From Gemmatimonadota bacterium (lineage in GTDB: Bacteria > Gemmatimonadota > Gemmatimonadetes > Longimicrobiales > Gaopeijiaceae): a stretch of 11,953 nt of DNA. The position numbers were made by a program, and so were the translations under genes. Shown in pieces: positions 1 to 6,685 of this stretch; the stretch's first letter is position 1; every line of letters starts with the position of its first letter. Below the pieces are notes generated by a model. It was given only the letters and a program-made list of their open reading frames with translations, did no database searches and was not told where the DNA came from. The stretch lies in NCBI GenBank assembly GCA_007127575.1, contig SKZC01000491.1, positions 1-11,953 on the forward strand, given 5' to 3'.

Positions 1-2
1 AG

Positions 3-1259
3 ATCTCCCGGGTGAAGCTGGCCTACGTGGTGGACTCCACCGCCGCCCCTCTGGCGGTGAGCGCCGTGGTCACCACCTGGATCGGCTTCGAGATCACCCA
101 GATCCGGGACGCCCTCGGAGCCCTGGCGGAGCGCACTGAGGATCCTGTTCTGGCGGCCCAGCTCCAGGCGGGAGCCGACAACGCCTTCACCATCTTCCTC
201 CACTCCATCCCCTACCTCTTTTACCCCATCCTGGCCCTCTTCTTCGTCCTCATGATCGTGGTCATGCGCCGGGACTTCGGGCCCATGTACGACGCAGAAC
301 GGCGGGCCGCCTCCGGCGGAGGAGTCATCCGGCCCGGGGCCATGCCGGCGGCGGACACCACCCTCCAAGCCCTCCAGCCCTACGACGATCAGCCACACCG
401 GTGGTACAACGCCGGACTGCCGGTGCTGACCGTGATCCTGGTGGCGCTGGCGGCGCTCTGGGGAACGGGGGCCGCAGGGCTGGAACCGGCGGAGCGGACG
501 GTGCGCGAAGTCATCGGGCGGGCAGATCCCTTCGCCGCTCTCCTCTGGGCCTCCTTCGCGGGATGCGTCGTGGCCATCGGCCTGGTGGTGGCCCAGCGGA
601 TCCTCTCGGTGCAGGAGGCGTTGGAGGCGTGGTTGGGGGGGATGCAGTCCATGCTTCTGGCGGTGGTGATCCTGGTCCTGGCCTGGAGCCTGGGAGGGGT
701 CACCGACGGACTGGGGACGGGACCGTATCTCGCTTCCCTCCTGGCGGACACCCTCCCCCTCCAGGTCCTTCCGGCGCTGGTTTTCATCGTGGCCGCCCTC
801 ACCGCCTTCTCCACCGGGACCTCCTGGGGCACCATGGCCATCCTCTTCCCCGTGGTGATCCCCCTGGCCGTGGCCATGGGGGCGGGGGTGGGCTTCGCCG
901 GCGGGGAGAACTATCCCATTCTGCTGGGGGCGGTGAGCTCGGTGATGGCCGGTGCGGTCTTCGGCGATCATAGCTCTCCCATCTCCGACACCACGGTTCT
1001 GAGCTCCATGGCCTCCGCCTGCGACCTGGTGGATCACGTCCGAACCCAGCTCCCGTACGCCCTGGTGGTGGCCGGGGTGGGGCTGGTGGTGGGCGAGCTC
1101 CCGGCGGCCTTCGAATGGATCCATCCCGTCTGGGCCCTGGCCGTCGGGCTCCTCCTCCTCTACGGCGTCCTCCGGATTTTCGGGCGAGATCCCGTGGAGG
1201 GACTGGACGAGACCGCCGCCCACGCAGCGACAGAGGTTTCCGCAGGAGCGGACGGGTAG
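3..1259 (+). CDS. NhaC-family Na+/H+ antiporter, C-terminal part (5' truncated)
   Basis: This is an inner-membrane secondary transporter of the NhaC ion-transporter family, which exchanges Na+ for H+ in pH and sodium homeostasis. About 418 residues are visible and the start lies before the window. The open frame runs back to base 3, so the first in-window GTG (base 12) is probably internal: the residues there (SRVKLAYVVDSTAAP) already look like conserved family core. Family hallmarks are the STGTSWGTMAILFP block around visible residues 270-283 and the later GDHSSPISDTTVLSSMASA block followed by DLVDH, near residues 320-343. Multiple long hydrophobic segments are visible, for example near residues 70-90, 136-155, 175-197 and 213-236, with a hydrophilic loop near 95-135. 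The C-terminal tail after the last helix is short and acidic. The TAG stop is at 1257. Family assignment is firm; the transported ion is inferred from the family. Confidence 0.88.
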   Translation: MSRVKLAYVVDSTAAPLAVSAVVTTWIGFEITQIRDALGALAERTEDPVLAAQLQAGADNAFTIFLHSIPYLFYPILALFFVLMIVVMRRDFGPMYDAERRAASGGGVIRPGAMPAADTTLQALQPYDDQPHRWYNAGLPVLTVILVALAALWGTGAAGLEPAERTVREVIGRADPFAALLWASFAGCVVAIGLVVAQRILSVQEALEAWLGGMQSMLLAVVILVLAWSLGGVTDGLGTGPYLASLLADTLPLQVLPALVFIVAALTAFSTGTSWGTMAILFPVVIPLAVAMGAGVGFAGGENYPILLGAVSSVMAGAVFGDHSSPISDTTVLSSMASACDLVDHVRTQLPYALVVAGVGLVVGELPAAFEWIHPVWALAVGLLLLYGVLRIFGRDPVEGLDETAAHAATEVSAGADG

Positions 1260-1270
1260 CGTCCTCTTCG

Positions 1271-1300
1271 TTGACACCCCCTCGGGCCCTCGTCTAGCTT
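1271..1300 (+). promoter_or_regulatory. Probable sigma70-type promoter for pyrRBC
   Basis: A perfect TTGACA (1271-1276) is followed after 18 bases by TAGCTT (1295-1300), which keeps the TA and final T of a -10 box. It lies between the antiporter stop and pyrR, and is the only good promoter-like match there. It predicts transcription from about 1307 and a leader of about 67 bases before the pyrR ATG. This rests on sequence match only; no transcript data. Confidence 0.6.
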
Positions 1301-1318
1301 TGCTCGGCTTTCGGGCCG

Positions 1319-1373
1319 GGGGGAGCGTCCCCTGCAGGTCGTGAGCCTCCGATTCGGCCGAGGGGAGGGGGGC
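1319..1373 (+). promoter_or_regulatory. pyrR leader with possible SD-masking structure
   Basis: The predicted pyr leader holds a small hairpin, GGGGG (1319-1323) with CCCCT (1329-1333) around an AGCGT loop. Further on, CCTCC (1346-1350) is complementary to the GGAGG (1364-1368) of the pyrR ribosome-binding site. The first CCCC could alternatively pair with the G-rich SD. There is no U-tract terminator, so classical Bacillus-type attenuation is not evident. PyrR proteins in some high-GC bacteria act by covering the ribosome-binding site of their leader, and that model would fit. A GTGAG word at 1341-1345 only loosely resembles the PyrR-binding loop consensus. Tentative. Confidence 0.25.
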
Positions 1374-1934
1374 ATGTCCGACGCCCAGCGGGTCACCATC
1401 ATGGATCAGGCGGCGGTGGACCGCGCCCTGGACCGGATGGCTCGAGAGATCGTGGAGCGGAACGGCGGCACCGAGGGGCTCGCCCTTCTGGGGATCCAGC
1501 GTCGTGGGAAGGAGTTGGCGGAGCGGATCCAGGCGGAGATTCAGGAGGCGGAGGGGGCTTCGGTTCCCACCGGATCCCTGGACATCACCCTCTACAGAGA
1601 CGACCTGGCCACCGTGGGACCCCGCCCCATCGTGGGAGAGTCCCGGCTTCCCCTGTCCGGGATCGACGACCACGCGGTGGTCATCGTGGACGATGTCCTC
1701 TACACCGGGCGGACGACCCGGGCGGCCATGGACGAGATCCTGGACTGGGGTCGTCCTTCTCGGATCCACCTCTGCGTCCTGGTGGACCGAGGAGGGAGGG
1801 AGGTTCCCATTCAGCCCGACGTGGTGGGTCGGAAGGTGGAGGTGTTGGGGAACCAGCGGGTGGACGTCCTGGTCCCGGAGCTGGACGGTCGTCTGGCCGT
1901 GGAGCTGGTCACCCCGGCCCAGGAGGTGTCGTGA
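1374..1934 (+). CDS. pyrR: Bifunctional pyr operon regulator / uracil phosphoribosyltransferase PyrR
   Basis: PyrR is an RNA-binding regulator that senses UMP/UTP against PRPP and represses pyr genes; most members also convert uracil plus PRPP to UMP. The cytosolic protein has 186 residues, close to the family's usual 180. The type I phosphoribosyltransferase PRPP loop is clear at residues 102-114 (VVIVDDVLYTGRT). Other family blocks are LGIQRRG at 39-45, DITLYRDDL at 70-78 and the PyrR-specific LVDRGGREVPIQPD near 136-149. The ATG at 1374 was chosen because a G-rich Shine-Dalgarno (1361-1372) sits just before it; a GTG at 1341 in the same frame lies inside the leader and would add 11 unconserved residues. 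Its TGA overlaps the pyrB GTG by 4 bases. As the first gene of the operon it probably controls its own transcript. Confidence 0.93.
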   Translation: MSDAQRVTIMDQAAVDRALDRMAREIVERNGGTEGLALLGIQRRGKELAERIQAEIQEAEGASVPTGSLDITLYRDDLATVGPRPIVGESRLPLSGIDDHAVVIVDDVLYTGRTTRAAMDEILDWGRPSRIHLCVLVDRGGREVPIQPDVVGRKVEVLGNQRVDVLVPELDGRLAVELVTPAQEVS

Positions 1935-2902
1935 GCCCCACCGCCCCCTCTCTGGGCAAAGACCTCGTGGGACTGGAGGACCTCTCTCCGGAGCAGATCC
2001 GCACGATCCTGGATACGGCGGAGCCCTTCAAGGAGATTTCCGAGCGGAGGATCAAGAAGGTACCGGTGCTCCGGGGGAAGACCATCGTGAACCTCTTCAT
2101 GGAGCCCTCTACCCGGACCCGGATCTCCTTCGAGTTCGCGGAGAAGCGCTTGTCCGCGGACACCGTGAACATCGCCACTAGCGGGTCCTCGGTTCAGAAG
2201 GGAGAGACGCTGGTGGATACGGCCCGGAATCTGGAGGCCATGAAGATCGACATGGTGGTGATTCGCCACTGGGCATCGGGGGCGGCGGCCTTCCTGGCTC
2301 AGCGGATCCCATCCAACGTCATCAACGCCGGAGACGGCTCTCACGAGCACCCCACCCAGGCACTTCTGGACTTCCTCACCATCCGGGATCACCTGGGCCG
2401 GATCGAGGGACTCAACGTCTGCGTGGTGGGGGACATCCTCCACTCCCGGGTGGCCCGCTCCAACATCTTCGGACTCCTGAAGTTGGGGGCCCAGGTGGGA
2501 GTGTGCGGGCCCCGGACCCTCCTTCCTTCGGAGATCGAGTCCTTGGGAGTGAAGGTCTTCCAGCGGGTGGAGGAGGCCATCGCCTGGGCGGATGTGTTGA
2601 ACGTGCTTCGACTCCAGTTGGAGCGGATGAAGGGGGGCTACGTACCCAGCCTCCGGGAGTACAATCGGGTCTACGGCATCAGCACCCGTCGGCTCCAGGA
2701 GGCCTCAGGGGACCGCCTCATCCTCCACCCGGGACCCATGAACCGAGGGGTGGAGATCGATTCCGACGTGGCCGACGGGCCGCACTCGGTGATCCTGAAA
2801 CAGGTGACCAACGGCGTGGCGGTTCGGATGGCGGTGCTCTATCTGCTGGCGGGGGGAGCCCCGGAGCGGGCCGAGGCCGCAAAACAGGGGGAGGTGGCGT
2901 GA
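1931..2902 (+). CDS. pyrB: Aspartate carbamoyltransferase catalytic subunit
   Basis: PyrB joins carbamoyl phosphate and aspartate to give N-carbamoyl-aspartate, the committed step of pyrimidine synthesis, in the cytosol. The 323-residue length is normal for the catalytic chain. Carbamoyl-phosphate-binding STRTR is at residues 60-64 in the block FMEPSTRTRISFE. The '80s loop' serine and lysine appear as SSVQKGET (86-93), followed by IRHWASG (111-117), HPTQ (140-143), LRLQ (226-229) and HPGPMNRG (266-273). All residues expected for catalysis are present. The start is the GTG at 1931, inside the pyrR stop (GTGA) and 4 bases after AGGAGG at 1921-1926; translation is probably coupled to pyrR. No pyrI regulatory subunit gene is present; the architecture suggests the type that works without one or pairs with dihydroorotase, which is inferred from the neighbour, not seen. 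Confidence 0.95.
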   Translation: MSPTAPSLGKDLVGLEDLSPEQIRTILDTAEPFKEISERRIKKVPVLRGKTIVNLFMEPSTRTRISFEFAEKRLSADTVNIATSGSSVQKGETLVDTARNLEAMKIDMVVIRHWASGAAAFLAQRIPSNVINAGDGSHEHPTQALLDFLTIRDHLGRIEGLNVCVVGDILHSRVARSNIFGLLKLGAQVGVCGPRTLLPSEIESLGVKVFQRVEEAIAWADVLNVLRLQLERMKGGYVPSLREYNRVYGISTRRLQEASGDRLILHPGPMNRGVEIDSDVADGPHSVILKQVTNGVAVRMAVLYLLAGGAPERAEAAKQGEVA

Positions 2903-4188
2903 TGGAGCGGATCATCCTGATCCGGGGCGGCCGGGTGGTGGACCCCAGCCAGGGGGTGGACGATACCGTAGACCTCCTCCTAGCCGAGGGGAAAGTGGCC
3001 CGGCTGGCCCAAGGGATCGACGCACCGGAAGGCGCCGAGGTGGTGGATGCGGCGGGCAGCATCGTCACCCCCGGTCTCATGGATGTTCACGTTCACCTTC
3101 GAGAGCCCGGTGGGGAGCACAAGGAGACCATCGCATCGGGGGCCAGGGCAGCGGCGGCGGGTGGCTTCACTACCATCTGCGCCATGCCCAACACGGATCC
3201 GGTCATCGACTCCCCTGCCACGGTGGGCTTCGTAGCTGCGGCGGGTCGGGAGGCCGGAGCCGCTCGGGTCTATCCCTTGGGGGCGCTTTCAATCGGTCAG
3301 GAGGGTGAGCGGCTCACCGAGATCGGGGAGCTGGTGGAGGCGGGGGCGGTGGGAATCACCGACGACGGGAACCCGGTGATGGACTCGGGGCTCATGCGCC
3401 TGGCCCTGGACTACGCCCAGGCCTTCGAGATCCCCGTGGCGGACCACTGCGAGGATCTGGGGCTCTCCCACGGCGGGGTGATGAACGAGGGAGTGGTGTC
3501 CGCTCGTCTCGGGCTCAAGGGTAAGCCCAACGCCTCCGAAGACGTGCATACGGTACGGGACCTCCTCCTGGCCGAGCTCACCGGGGGTCGGATCCATCTC
3601 CAACACGTTTCCACCTGGTACGGGGTGCAAGCGATCCGGAGAGCGAAGGCTCGGGGGGTACGGGTGACGGCGGAGGCCACGCCCCACCACCTCCTACTCA
3701 CCGAAGACGCCGTGGACGGATACCGGACCGACGCGAAGATGAACCCCCCTTTGCGAACGAATCGGGACGTGGAGGCGGTGCAGGAGGGCTTCCTGGACGG
3801 GACTTTGGACGTCCTGGCCACGGACCACGCTCCCCATCACTACGACGAGAAGGAGCAGGCCTTCGACGATGCTCCCTTCGGGATCGTGGGATTGGAGACG
3901 GCCCTGGGGCTGGTCCACACCCACTTCGTGCGGACGGGAAAGCTGGAGCTGTCTACCCTGGTGGAGCGGATGAGCCGAGCTCCCGCCGAGGCCTTCGGTC
4001 TACCGGGAGGCACCTTGGAGCCGGGGGCTCCAGCGGACGTCACCGTCTTCGACCCCCAGGAGGAGTGGGTGGTGGATCCTACGGAGTTTCTGTCCCTGAG
4101 CCGCAACACTCCCTTTACCGGGGAGCGACTCACGGGTCGCCCTCAGGTGACCATCGTGGGAGGGCGGGTGGTGTGGCGTCGGGGTTGA
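2902..4188 (+). CDS. pyrC: Dihydroorotase (class I, amidohydrolase superfamily)
   Basis: This zinc enzyme cyclises N-carbamoyl-aspartate to dihydroorotate, directly after PyrB in the pathway. The 428-residue protein shows the metal-binding DVHVHLREPG at residues 61-70 (H63 and H65), the substrate block MPNTDP (95-100), TDDG at 153-156, the metal histidines in ADHCED (H182) and LQHVS (H235), and the catalytic ATDHAPH at 306-312 (D308). The length and the aspartate-containing TDDG motif match the class I bacterial enzymes (Bacillus and Aquifex type) rather than the shorter E. coli class II form. The frame is open far upstream inside pyrB, but the ATG at 2902 shares one base with the pyrB TGA and has GGGGGAGG just before it, so this start is well supported. 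The gene ends facing rpsT across a 52-base gap. No carA, carB or pyrD follows. Confidence 0.95.
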   Translation: MERIILIRGGRVVDPSQGVDDTVDLLLAEGKVARLAQGIDAPEGAEVVDAAGSIVTPGLMDVHVHLREPGGEHKETIASGARAAAAGGFTTICAMPNTDPVIDSPATVGFVAAAGREAGAARVYPLGALSIGQEGERLTEIGELVEAGAVGITDDGNPVMDSGLMRLALDYAQAFEIPVADHCEDLGLSHGGVMNEGVVSARLGLKGKPNASEDVHTVRDLLLAELTGGRIHLQHVSTWYGVQAIRRAKARGVRVTAEATPHHLLLTEDAVDGYRTDAKMNPPLRTNRDVEAVQEGFLDGTLDVLATDHAPHHYDEKEQAFDDAPFGIVGLETALGLVHTHFVRTGKLELSTLVERMSRAPAEAFGLPGGTLEPGAPADVTVFDPQEEWVVDPTEFLSLSRNTPFTGERLTGRPQVTIVGGRVVWRRG

Positions 4189-4240
4189 GCCGGACGAGGT
4201 GGCGGGAGGGGGCGGACGCCGGCGGGGAGGAGGCCCGAGC

Positions 4241-4492
4241 TCAGAGTCCGTTGACGTGTCGCTGGAGCTGCCCCTTGATCCGTGCCACCTTGTTCGGGTG
4301 GTAGAGGCGTCGCCGGGCGGCCCGGTCCAGGAGCACCATGGCCTCGCGAAGGCGCTCCTCGGCGGTCTCCCGGTCCTCCGCTTGCCGCACGGCCTTCACG
4401 GCGGTACGGAGCCGGCCCCGGCTCTTCCGGTTCTGCTCCCGCCAGCGGCGGCTCAACTCCATGCGCTTCTTGGCGCTCTTGATGTTCGGCAT
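4241..4492 (-). CDS. rpsT: 30S ribosomal protein bS20
   Basis: bS20 is a small basic primary-binding protein of the 30S subunit that contacts 16S rRNA. The 83-residue product starts MPNIKSAKKR, the signature N-terminus of the family, and continues with alternating basic and alanine-rich helices (RWREQNRKSR, AARRRLYHPNKVARIKGQL). The stop is TGA at 4243-4241. The ATG at 4492 has AGGAG about 6 bases upstream on the minus strand; the frame runs 11 codons further upstream but those residues are not conserved. The gene stands alone, convergent with pyrC and divergent from the M50 protease operon. E. coli S20 represses its own translation; no clear equivalent was identified here. Confidence 0.96.
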   Translation of the reverse strand: MPNIKSAKKRMELSRRWREQNRKSRGRLRTAVKAVRQAEDRETAEERLREAMVLLDRAARRRLYHPNKVARIKGQLQRHVNGL

Positions 4493-4536
4493 GTCTGCTC
4501 CTGGAATGCCTTCCTGAGGGTCCACTCAAGCGCGAA

Positions 4537-4565
4537 AACCTACCGACACCCGTAACGTAGATCAA
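4537..4565 (-). promoter_or_regulatory. Probable rpsT promoter
   Basis: Read on the minus strand, TTGATC (4565-4560) and TAGGTT (4542-4537) are separated by exactly 17 bases. Transcription would start near 4530, giving a leader of about 37 bases with an AGGAG ribosome-binding site. The -10 box shares its TA and TT ends with the other promoter candidates in this window. Confidence 0.5.
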
Positions 4566-4570
4566 GCGTC

Positions 4571-4600
4571 TGTTCCCCGAAAAGCCCGGGAGCTTACCTT
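4571..4600 (+). promoter_or_regulatory. Possible promoter of the M50-scpA-scpB-rluB operon
   Basis: TACCTT at 4595-4600 is a -10-like box whose end is 8 bases before the ATG at 4609. A weak -35-like TGTTCC (4571-4576) lies 18 bases upstream of it. This places the transcription start at or within a few bases of the start codon. The gene also lacks a usable Shine-Dalgarno: the nearest GGGAG (4588-4592) is 16 bases away. The mRNA may therefore be leaderless. The -35 match is poor, so this is tentative. Confidence 0.3.
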
Positions 4601-4608
4601 TCACCGCC

Positions 4609-5247
4609 ATGGTCTTCCTCCTCCTGGTTCCCATCCTCATCTTTTCCATCGTCCTCCACGAGGTGGCCCACGCGTGGGTGGCCAAGCGGGAGGGAGACGA
4701 CACGGCAGAGAAGCTGGGGCGGATCACCTTGAACCCCATCCCCCATCTGGACCCGGTGGGTTCCGTGGTGGTCCCGGCCATTCTCTACCTTCTTCCGACG
4801 AGCTTCCTCTTCGGTTGGGCCCGCCCGGTTCCCGTGAACCCGGCGAACTACCGGGACCCCAAGTGGGGAGACATCCGGGTCTCCCTGGCCGGGATCGCCG
4901 CCAACCTCCTCACCGCCGCAGTCCTCACCGTGATGGGCGGCCTCCTTCTTCGCTACGGCCAGGGAGCCTGGGTGGATCTGGCGGGCCAGGTCATCGTCCT
5001 GGGGATCTTTCTGAACCTGATCCTGGCCCTCTTCAACCTCATCCCGGTCCCCCCCCTGGACGGGGGCCACGTGGCCGTCCACTTCCTCCCCCAGCGGTTC
5101 CGGGAGGCCTATCGGTCCTTCGGTCGCTTCGGGATCCTGGCCATTCTGGCCTTCCTCTTCCTGGTCCCCGACGGGATCCGGATCCTCCTCTATCCCGTGG
5201 AGCTCCTCATGGACGTGGCCATGGCCTTCATCCGGTTGTGGGGATGA
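4609..5247 (+). CDS. Site-2 protease family (peptidase M50) integral membrane protein
   Basis: This is a polytopic membrane zinc metalloprotease of the small, PDZ-less site-2 protease group found widely in bacteria. Its substrates are unknown. The 212-residue protein has the zinc-binding HEVAH at residues 17-21 in the first hydrophobic helix. The third ligand motif NLIPVPPLDGG is at 143-153 in a later helix. The block ARPVPVNPANYRDPKWGD (71-88) is typical of this subgroup, followed by SLAGIAANLL. Hydrophobic segments lie near 2-20, 50-68, 92-114, 126-148 and 173-187. The start is the ATG at 4609; an in-frame TAG at 4558 with no ATG or GTG between them limits alternatives. The end overlaps scpA by 4 bases (ATGA). 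A gene of this family next to scpAB is common in several phyla, without a proven functional link. Confidence 0.9.
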   Translation: MVFLLLVPILIFSIVLHEVAHAWVAKREGDDTAEKLGRITLNPIPHLDPVGSVVVPAILYLLPTSFLFGWARPVPVNPANYRDPKWGDIRVSLAGIAANLLTAAVLTVMGGLLLRYGQGAWVDLAGQVIVLGIFLNLILALFNLIPVPPLDGGHVAVHFLPQRFREAYRSFGRFGILAILAFLFLVPDGIRILLYPVELLMDVAMAFIRLWG

Positions 5248-6074
5248 GGGCGCCTCCGGGGAGGTCGGGGGCCCTCCTTCCGTCGGCGGTGGCGGGACCG
5301 GGCCGGTTCGTGGTGGATCTGGACCGGTTCCAGGGCCCCATGGACCTCCTCCTCCACCTGATCCGGGAACAGGATATCGACATCTTCGACATCCCCATCG
5401 CCCGGATTACGGATCAGTTCCTGGCGGCCATCCAGGAAATCCACCCGGAGGAGCTGGACAGCGCAGGAGAATTCCTGGAGATGGCGGCCACCCTGGTGCG
5501 GATCAAGGCCCAGATGCTCCTCCCCCGCCCCCCGGACGAGGAGGAGGAGGACCCCCGGGCCGAGCTCGTGCGGAGACTCCTGGAGTACGAACAGATCCGG
5601 GAGATCTCCCAGCGACTGGAGGCGGCGGAGAGCCAGCGGGCTCGACGCTTTCCCAAGGGGTACGTTCCCCCTCGACCCAAGCCACCGCTGGAGGAAAGCC
5701 CACTGGAGACGACCTGGGAGGAGGTGTACGAGGCGGCCCTGGGGGTGGAGGTGCCGGACCCCAAGGCCCGGGAGCACCAGGTGACTCGGCGGGGTGTGGC
5801 CATGGAGGAGAAGGTGGAGTTGATCCTGAAGATGTTGCCGGAGCGAGGTCGCGTGGAGTTCTCCGAGCTCCTACGGCCGTGGAAGGAAAAGCTTCACGGG
5901 GTCATGACCTTCCTGGCGGGGTTGGAGCTGGCTCGCCGGCGAACTCTGCGGCTCCGGCAGGTGCAGCCCTTCTCGGAGCTCTGGCTCTATTGGCGAGGGG
6001 AAGGAGGGGCCGGGTCCACGGGGGATGAGGCCCAGGATCGTGCTGCGATGCCGGAAGAGGAGGGGGATCGGTGA
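5244..6074 (+). CDS. scpA: Segregation and condensation protein A
   Basis: ScpA is the kleisin subunit that bridges the head and neck of the Smc dimer and recruits ScpB; the complex compacts chromosomes and helps separate replicated origins. The protein has 276 residues, near the usual 240-280. The N-terminal kleisin block FQGPMDLLLHLIREQDIDIF is near residues 29-48, with IARITDQFL after it. AATLVRIKAQMLLPRP follows near 77-92, then an acidic stretch (DEEEEDP), a charged middle region, and a C-terminal winged helix around RVEFSELLRPWKEKLHGVMT. The ATG at 5244 overlaps the protease stop and has only a weak SD; a GTG at 5289 would remove 15 residues and is a possible alternative. It overlaps scpB by 4 bases, so the two partners are probably made together. 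Confidence 0.94.
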   Translation: MRAPPGRSGALLPSAVAGPGRFVVDLDRFQGPMDLLLHLIREQDIDIFDIPIARITDQFLAAIQEIHPEELDSAGEFLEMAATLVRIKAQMLLPRPPDEEEEDPRAELVRRLLEYEQIREISQRLEAAESQRARRFPKGYVPPRPKPPLEESPLETTWEEVYEAALGVEVPDPKAREHQVTRRGVAMEEKVELILKMLPERGRVEFSELLRPWKEKLHGVMTFLAGLELARRRTLRLRQVQPFSELWLYWRGEGGAGSTGDEAQDRAAMPEEEGDR

Positions 6075-6685
6075 GGCCGGAACAGATCGTGGAAGCGGTG
6101 CTCTTCTCCAGCGACGCGCCCCTCCGGGCCGAAGAGATCGCCCGGGCGGACGAGTCCCTGGACGAAGACGTGGTGGAGCGGGCCATCCAGCGCCTCCAGG
6201 GGGAGTATCAGGAGGACGAACGCGCCTTCGAGGTGGCGGAGGTGGCGGAGGGTTTTCAACTCCTCACCCGACCCGAGTTCGCCTCGTACCTGGAGCGGTT
6301 CGACACCGTTCCCCGGCCCAGTCGGCTCTCAGGGCCGGCGCTGGAGACCTTGGCCATCATTGCCTACCGGCAGCCCATCGGCAGGATGGAGGTGGAGTAC
6401 ATCCGGGGCGTGAGCTCCTCGGGGGTGATCCGGACCCTCCAGGACCGGGGACTGGTGGAAGTGGTGGGGCGGGCGGAGGGCCTGGGACGTCCCCTTCTCT
6501 ACGGGACCACCCCTCGCTTCCTGGAGCACTTCGGCTTTCAGTCCCTGGCCGACCTCCCCCGGACCGAGGAGCTCTCCGTGGTCCTGCGGGACCGAGCTCC
6601 CCTCACGGCGGACCAGGAGGCGCCAGTGGATCCGGATCAGGAGGAGCTGAATCTGGAGGGGTCGGAGGAGTCGGATCCGCAGTGA
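6071..6685 (+). CDS. scpB: Segregation and condensation protein B
   Basis: ScpB forms a dimer of tandem winged-helix proteins that binds the middle of ScpA in the Smc-ScpAB complex. The product has 204 residues. The conserved second winged helix is clear: ALETLAIIAYRQPI at residues 90-103, VEYIRGVSSSGVI at 108-120, RGLVEVVGR at 126-134 and GRPLLYGTTPRFLEHFG at 139-155. The N-terminal winged helix (about residues 1-75) starts with RPEQIVEAVLFSSDAPL. The last 35 or so residues are acidic and probably disordered. The GTG at 6071 lies inside the scpA stop (GTGA), with GAGGAGGGGG at 6057-6066 just upstream. The TGA overlaps the GTG of the next gene. Confidence 0.95.
   Translation: MRPEQIVEAVLFSSDAPLRAEEIARADESLDEDVVERAIQRLQGEYQEDERAFEVAEVAEGFQLLTRPEFASYLERFDTVPRPSRLSGPALETLAIIAYRQPIGRMEVEYIRGVSSSGVIRTLQDRGLVEVVGRAEGLGRPLLYGTTPRFLEHFGFQSLADLPRTEELSVVLRDRAPLTADQEAPVDPDQEELNLEGSEESDPQ

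Noticed and set aside
389..877. Minus-strand 162-codon frame inside the antiporter gene
   Set aside because: Translation is Arg/Ser/Thr-rich with no motif; a shadow of a conserved membrane-protein frame.
1331..1338. CCTGCAGG palindrome in the pyrR leader as an operator
   Set aside because: An 8-base perfect palindrome, but PyrR is an RNA-binding regulator and no second copy is nearby.
1811..2443. Minus-strand 210-codon frame across pyrR/pyrB
   Set aside because: Antisense to two well-supported genes, no SD or recognisable domain.
4189..4240. Bidirectional terminator between convergent pyrC and rpsT
   Set aside because: Only short GC palindromes such as CGCCGGCG (4217-4224), with no stem long enough and no T-run on either strand.
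4143..4781. Minus-strand 212-codon frame overlapping rpsT and the start of the protease gene
   Set aside because: It conflicts with rpsT on the same strand in another frame and with the HEVAH-bearing gene; no motif.
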